Assembly (NCBI GenBank): GCA_964528035.1
Contig: CAZGQY010000021.1
Span: 1-35,599, forward strand
Length of the DNA: 35,599 bases
Reading direction: 5' to 3'
Origin: CAZGQY01 sp964528035
Lineage (GTDB): Bacteria > Pseudomonadota > Gammaproteobacteria > Methylococcales > UBA1147
Both the position numbers and the translations under genes were made by a program. A model generated the notes under the pieces. It did not search any database. It was not told the origin of the DNA and saw nothing but the letters and a program-made list of their open reading frames with translations. Within the stretch, counting starts at the first letter, position 1. Every line of letters starts with the position of its first letter. Shown one piece after another: positions 32,155 to 35,599 of this stretch.

Positions 32155-33207
32155 ATGACCGATATCGAAGCCCTATTAGGGACGGATGCTGACAGCTTAC
32201 TGAATTACCGTTGCAATACAATTCCCAGTAATCAGCTTCATCTACCCGGTTCGGACTATGTTGATCGTGTGGTCTCGCAGAAAAACAGATCAATTTCCGT
32301 AATGAGAAATCTGCAATCCATGTATAACCAGGGTCGACTGGCAGGCACAGGTTATCTGTCTATACTCCCGGTTGATCAGGGTATCGAACATACCGGAGGC
32401 GCGTCATTTGCGCCGAACCCGATTTATTTCGACCCTGCACAGATTGTGGAATTGGCAATAGAAGGGGGCTGTAATGCAGTGGCTTCGACACTCGGTGTTT
32501 TAAGTTCTGTAGCCAGAAGCTATGCCCACAAAATCCCTTTCATTATGAAAATCAATCATAACGAATTGCTGACCTATCCGGAAAAGTATGAACAGACTTT
32601 GTTTGCCAGCGTTGAACAGGCGTTTGACATGGGTGCTGTTGCCGTGGGCGCAACGATCTACTATGGTTCCGAAGATTCGCGCCGTCAGATTGAGGAAATA
32701 AGTAATGCATTTGCCAGAGCCAATGAACTGGGAATGGTTACTGTTTTATGGGCTTATTTGCGAAATTCGGCATTTAAGAAAGACGGCGTTGACTATCATG
32801 TAGCAGCCGATTTAACGGGCCAGGCCAACCATCTTGCTGCAACTATAGACGCTGACATAGTTAAACAAAAAATGGCTGAAAATAACGGTGGATTCACAGC
32901 CGTTAACTTCGCCAAGAGCCATCCAAAAATGTACGCAGAACTTTGCGGAGATCACCCGATTGATCTGGTTCGATATCAGCTTGCCAACTGCTTTATGGGC
33001 CGCGCGGGTTTAATAAACTCCGGGGGTGCATCCTCCGGCGCCGGTGACCTGACTGAAGCAGTTCGAACTGCAGTTATCAATAAACGAGCCGGAGGAATGG
33101 GACTCATATCCGGCCGTAAGGCTTTTCAAAGACCGATGACCGAAGGCGTCGAGCTACTCAATGCAATTCAGGATGTTTATCTTTCGGACGCTGTTAGTAT
33201 TGCTTAA
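32155..33207 (+). CDS. fbaB: Class I fructose-bisphosphate aldolase, DhnA/FbaB type
   Basis: A 350-residue cytosolic TIM-barrel enzyme that cleaves fructose 1,6-bisphosphate to dihydroxyacetone phosphate and glyceraldehyde 3-phosphate, or makes it in gluconeogenesis. The archaeal-type (FbaB) signature is clear: LSILPVDQGIEHTGGASFAP, GAVAVGATIYYGSEDSRRQI and GLINSGGASSGAGDLTEAVR. Lys237 in DADIVKQK is the expected Schiff-base lysine. A strong AGGAG site precedes the ATG. It appears monocistronic, with an inverted repeat around its promoter and a hairpin about 100 nt after its stop. Confidence 0.95.
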   Translation: MTDIEALLGTDADSLLNYRCNTIPSNQLHLPGSDYVDRVVSQKNRSISVMRNLQSMYNQGRLAGTGYLSILPVDQGIEHTGGASFAPNPIYFDPAQIVELAIEGGCNAVASTLGVLSSVARSYAHKIPFIMKINHNELLTYPEKYEQTLFASVEQAFDMGAVAVGATIYYGSEDSRRQIEEISNAFARANELGMVTVLWAYLRNSAFKKDGVDYHVAADLTGQANHLAATIDADIVKQKMAENNGGFTAVNFAKSHPKMYAELCGDHPIDLVRYQLANCFMGRAGLINSGGASSGAGDLTEAVRTAVINKRAGGMGLISGRKAFQRPMTEGVELLNAIQDVYLSDAVSIA

Positions 33208-33305
33208 ATCTGTAAACTCTCAGGGAATATAAATAGCCGCTTATTGGACTATTTCGTAGCTATTCAGCGAAGATTTATTTAGAGGGTCGCAACATTAATT
33301 GTTTG

Positions 33306-33332
33306 GGCTGCTACAACAAGGATGTTGCAGCC
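33306..33332 (+). terminator. Hairpin after fbaB, possible terminator
   Basis: GGCTGC (33306-33311) pairs with GCAGCC (33327-33332); three more pairs (ACA with TGT) follow a T-T mismatch. There is no T-run on the plus side; read on the minus strand it is also without a clear T-run. It lies between two convergent transcription units (fbaB and the aminotransferase gene). Confidence 0.35.
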
Positions 33333-33416
33333 TAGATTACCCAAGGGTAGTGTGCGTCCGGCATAAAAAGATCTAGCACCCTAAGAGCCTACCTGCTGAA
33401 TAGATGTCATTTTTTT

Positions 33417-34346
33417 TCATAACTGATAGTCATTTATAAATGCGATACTCCTGTCCAATTGCTCTTTTGATGTTTCAGGTCGCACAAATAAATTAATAAT
33501 GTGATCGGAAACATAGTCAGCGTTTGCCAGGCTAACACCGGTCATAAGATTATTTAATGCCAGGTAATGCTTTGTAAAAATAATATCTTCCTTTCTTGCA
33601 TCTTCAATGAATTTATCACGCTCGCCTTTAAACAGAACAGGATACCTCCAATAAACAACGTCAGACCTTGGTTGGAATTTTTTCACCTTATCTGCATCCA
33701 ATAATTCATCATACATTTTTGAATATGTTTGCCGCGTTGCAATTAAATCGCTTCTTATTGATAATTTGTAATAAAGATCTCTTTGTTTCTCCTTCATCAT
33801 ATCCCATGCAAATAATGAATTGTTATTAACTATCTGCTGTGCTTTGTTAAAAACAGCATCATTATCAGTCACAAGCGCCCCACCACAACCACAATTAATG
33901 ATCTTGTCATAACCAAAACTAAATATACTCACTTGCCCAAAACTTCCTAACAATTTTTTCCCAAATGAACCGCCTATCGTTAAGCAAGCGTCTTCGATTA
34001 GATAAAGTTTGTTCTCGATAGCGAAGCGTTCGATCTCATCAATCTGGCAATAGTGCCCATAAGCATGCACAGCAATGATCGCCTTTGTATTGTCTGTAAC
34101 AGCCTTTTTTATTTGTTCGACGTTCATGCATAAATCATCCAAAGAAATATCCGCAAGCACTGGAGAGTATCCTGCCAATTGAATGGCGAACAAAACAGCC
34201 GGGCAACAAATCGCTGGCAAAATCACATCAGCACCATTCGGTACCTGACCTGCTTTGAGCGCAACAATAAGCGCTGCACTGCCTGAATTTGTAGGCAGCA
34301 CATATGAACGTTCAGTAATCGTTCGCATTTCATCTTCTAATCTCAT
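33417..34346 (-). CDS. DegT/DnrJ/EryC1-family PLP aminotransferase-like protein, short N-terminus
   Basis: A 309-residue protein of the sugar aminotransferase family. The PLP-binding Lys148 (FSFGYDKIINCGCGGALVTD), Asp119 (LIEDACLTIGG) and the phosphate-binding NSGSAALIVAL are all present, so it may be active. Compared with gnnB in this window it starts right at the segment before the Gly-Ser-Ala motif and lacks about 30-40 N-terminal residues. I choose the ATG at 34346, which overlaps the stop of the methyltransferase gene as ATGA; a TTG three codons upstream is the alternative. The substrate cannot be told. Base composition is more AT-rich than the lipid A and flagellar genes, suggesting transfer. 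Confidence 0.82.
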   Translation of the reverse strand: MRLEDEMRTITERSYVLPTNSGSAALIVALKAGQVPNGADVILPAICCPAVLFAIQLAGYSPVLADISLDDLCMNVEQIKKAVTDNTKAIIAVHAYGHYCQIDEIERFAIENKLYLIEDACLTIGGSFGKKLLGSFGQVSIFSFGYDKIINCGCGGALVTDNDAVFNKAQQIVNNNSLFAWDMMKEKQRDLYYKLSIRSDLIATRQTYSKMYDELLDADKVKKFQPRSDVVYWRYPVLFKGERDKFIEDARKEDIIFTKHYLALNNLMTGVSLANADYVSDHIINLFVRPETSKEQLDRSIAFINDYQL

Positions 34347-35020
34347 GAAAGCCAAACTCTAATATCCTTTCGATATTGCCGACACTGAAACGTTTCCGGT
34401 TGATCCATAATATCTACTCTTACTGCCCCATTACTCAATGCGTTCTTCTTCAACTTCAATAAATCACAAAAATACCATTGTGAATAACGCTGAATTTCAG
34501 GTATTTTCGTCTCATACTCGAAATCACTCGAAGATTTAACTTGGTCTTCAAACGCCTGGTCTAATACATCACCAATAAGAACCACTCCTCCTTTCTTACA
34601 AACACGCATCATTTCACTGAGAACACTCAGCACATAACTCTCGCCCTCGAAATAATGAAAAATACTGTACGATATTACGCGGTCAAATGATCGATCAGGA
34701 AAATCTAATTGCGCAGCCTCTGATTGATTGAAATTTGCTTCAGGAAATACTTTTTTTGCTTGTTCAATCATATTGTTCGAATAATCAATACCGTTGAACC
34801 GATTAAAATATTCTTTCAATCCCGACAACAAAAGCCCATTTCCACAACCCACATCAAGGATTGCATCAAGAGGACGATCCAATTCAAGTTTATTTTTGAT
34901 ATCCTCAACCAGGGAGCACCAATGACCTTCATCAATTGGGCGACACACCTGTTTATATAAACACTCTGAGCTCACCGCTTGCCGGTCCCACTCTTGTTGT
35001 TTTTTATGTGGTGTGTCCAA
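34343..35020 (-). CDS. Class I SAM-dependent methyltransferase
   Basis: A 225-residue Rossmann-fold methyltransferase of the Methyltransf_11/UbiE-like type. Motif I is LDVGCGNGLLL (residues about 55-65), the acidic ribose-contacting residue lies in NGIDYSNNMIEQAKK (Asp79), and the DFPDRSFDRVISYSIFHYF segment is the usual post-II/motif IV region. Starts with TTG after an AGGA site; an in-frame stop lies 8 codons upstream with no ATG between. It is coupled by ATGA overlap to the aminotransferase gene, pointing to a joint role in modifying a small molecule or sugar nucleotide. Substrate unknown. Confidence 0.85.
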   Translation of the reverse strand: MDTPHKKQQEWDRQAVSSECLYKQVCRPIDEGHWCSLVEDIKNKLELDRPLDAILDVGCGNGLLLSGLKEYFNRFNGIDYSNNMIEQAKKVFPEANFNQSEAAQLDFPDRSFDRVISYSIFHYFEGESYVLSVLSEMMRVCKKGGVVLIGDVLDQAFEDQVKSSSDFEYETKIPEIQRYSQWYFCDLLKLKKNALSNGAVRVDIMDQPETFQCRQYRKDIRVWLS

Positions 35021-35116
35021 TATATGATCCTGAAAATTTCAATCAAGTCTGTAATCGAAAAAACTTTCGAAGCAACCAATTCATCCTCGAATCAAAAAAC
35101 AACCCGTTATCTGAAT

Positions 35117-35310
35117 TTACTTATAGCCAATTTTCAGCCCATTTACCTTCGTAAACTGCTTCGGATTGTTGGTTACCAATACCGTCTCAATACTTCTTGT
35201 GCGCGCAGCAATCATCATATCCATAGCACCGATAGGCGTACCGTACCATTCCTCTCCAATTCAACACGGGTTTTCGCAAATTGATCATCAGCATCAATAT
35301 TCCACGAAGA
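35117..35310 (-). pseudogene. VapC-type PIN-domain toxin remnant, frameshifted
   Basis: The minus strand encodes the C-terminal part of a VapC ribonuclease. Residues AKTRVELERNGT are read in one frame and PIGAMDMMIAARTRSIETVL, then VTNNPKQF and GLKIGYK, in another. The switch coincides with a tandem duplication of five bases (CGTAC CGTAC on the plus strand, 35237-35246). Removing one copy restores the usual ELERNGTPIGAMDMMIAA reading. The N-terminal half, with the first PIN aspartate, is missing upstream of a stop at 35311-35313. No vapB antitoxin gene is visible. The fragment cannot encode a working toxin. Confidence 0.75.
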
Positions 35311-35599
35311 CTAAATTGTCAACCAACAGGGGGCTCCTGTTCAAGTTAACCTTGACCAGGACATCCCATTGGTAAGTAGAGGTACTATCCCGATATTATC
35401 TGGATCATCAGTGATGACGAATCGGTAAAGCAGTTTTCGGTTGAACTGATTGTACTTAGTAATCATTCGTTGCAAAAAATACATCCTGATGCCAATTACC
35501 CCGTTGCGTTATATGGTGGGGATATCCCGCTAGTACTACTCTTGGGAGCGAGGTTTTAATAATATGCGAAAGATTGACGCAGGATTATTGTTTGTCTTC
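35311..35599. other. Unassigned sequence at the window end
   Basis: No confident gene. One plus-strand frame is open from 35380 to a TAA at 35557-35559 (59 codons, containing IIWIISDDESVKQFSVELI and PVALYGGDIPLVLLLGARF). It has no ATG and a stop just before it. Another frame ahead of it (about 35318-35426) is also open for some 35 codons and reads NQQGAPVQVNLDQDIPLVSR. The two could be pieces of one decayed gene, but I do not recognise a family. Confidence 0.4.
35564..35599 (+). CDS. Possible gene start running off the window end
   Basis: An ATG at 35564 opens a frame (MRKIDAGLLFVF) that reaches the window edge. A GGAG/GAGG-rich stretch at 35544-35553 lies about 10 nt upstream as a possible ribosome-binding site. 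The charged start followed by hydrophobic residues could be a signal peptide. Twelve codons are too few to be sure. Confidence 0.2.
   Translation, partial: MRKIDAGLLFVF

Noticed and set aside
1..35599. A CRISPR array, insertion sequence or prophage.
   Set aside because: I saw no spaced direct repeats, transposase motifs or structural phage genes on either strand.

Overview
The window comes from a flagellated Gram-negative bacterium, most likely a moderately AT-rich gammaproteobacterium. Three things point there: the rpsP-rimM-trmD-rplS ribosomal operon beside ffh, a XerD-type recombinase, and a flagellar regulon whose promoters match sigma-54 (early) and sigma-28 (late) sites, as in Pseudomonas and Vibrio. 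Species cannot be fixed from sequence alone. The gnnA/gnnB genes between lpxA and lpxB recall Acidithiobacillus ferrooxidans.

Layout. (1) 1-70: tRNA-Arg(CCT), minus strand, cut by the window edge. (2) 207-1818, minus: flgN, flgM, flgA. (3) 1946-14025, plus: cheV, cheR, then the rod/hook/ring set flgBCDEFGHIJ and the hook-filament junction genes flgKL. (4) 14327-18286: one 1319-residue protein with four glycosyltransferase-like modules, probably the flagellin glycosyltransferase, directly before fliC. (5) 18437-21892: fliC, flaG, fliD, fliS and a fliT-like gene, closed by a strong hairpin terminator. (6) 22123-26720: a ypjD/ccsA-like membrane gene (minus), then ffh and rpsP-rimM-trmD-rplS. (7) 26997-31970: xerD and the lipid A cluster lpxA-gnnA-gnnB-lpxB. 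(8) 32155-33207: a class I fructose-bisphosphate aldolase. (9) 33417-35599: an AT-rich accessory end with a coupled methyltransferase/aminotransferase pair (minus), a decayed vapC-type PIN toxin fragment and unassigned sequence.

How it works together. Sigma-54 sites precede flgA and flgB, so they should drive the P-ring chaperone gene and the basal body/hook genes. Sigma-28 sites precede flgMN, cheV, flgKL and fliC, so these wait until the hook is finished and FlgM is exported. FlgN and the FliS/FliT proteins chaperone FlgKL, flagellin and FliD. The large glycosyltransferase probably decorates the short, Ser/Thr-rich flagellin. In the second cluster GnnA and GnnB should convert UDP-GlcNAc to UDP-GlcNAc3N, LpxA acylates it, and LpxB makes the disaccharide, giving a lipid A with amide-linked primary acyl chains.

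The most notable points are the GlcNAc3N lipid A cluster with an altered LpxA, the four-module glycosyltransferase, a pair of palindromes two helical turns apart upstream of the flgB sigma-54 promoter, large inverted repeats before xerD and fbaB, and a vapC fragment broken by a visible 5-bp tandem duplication.
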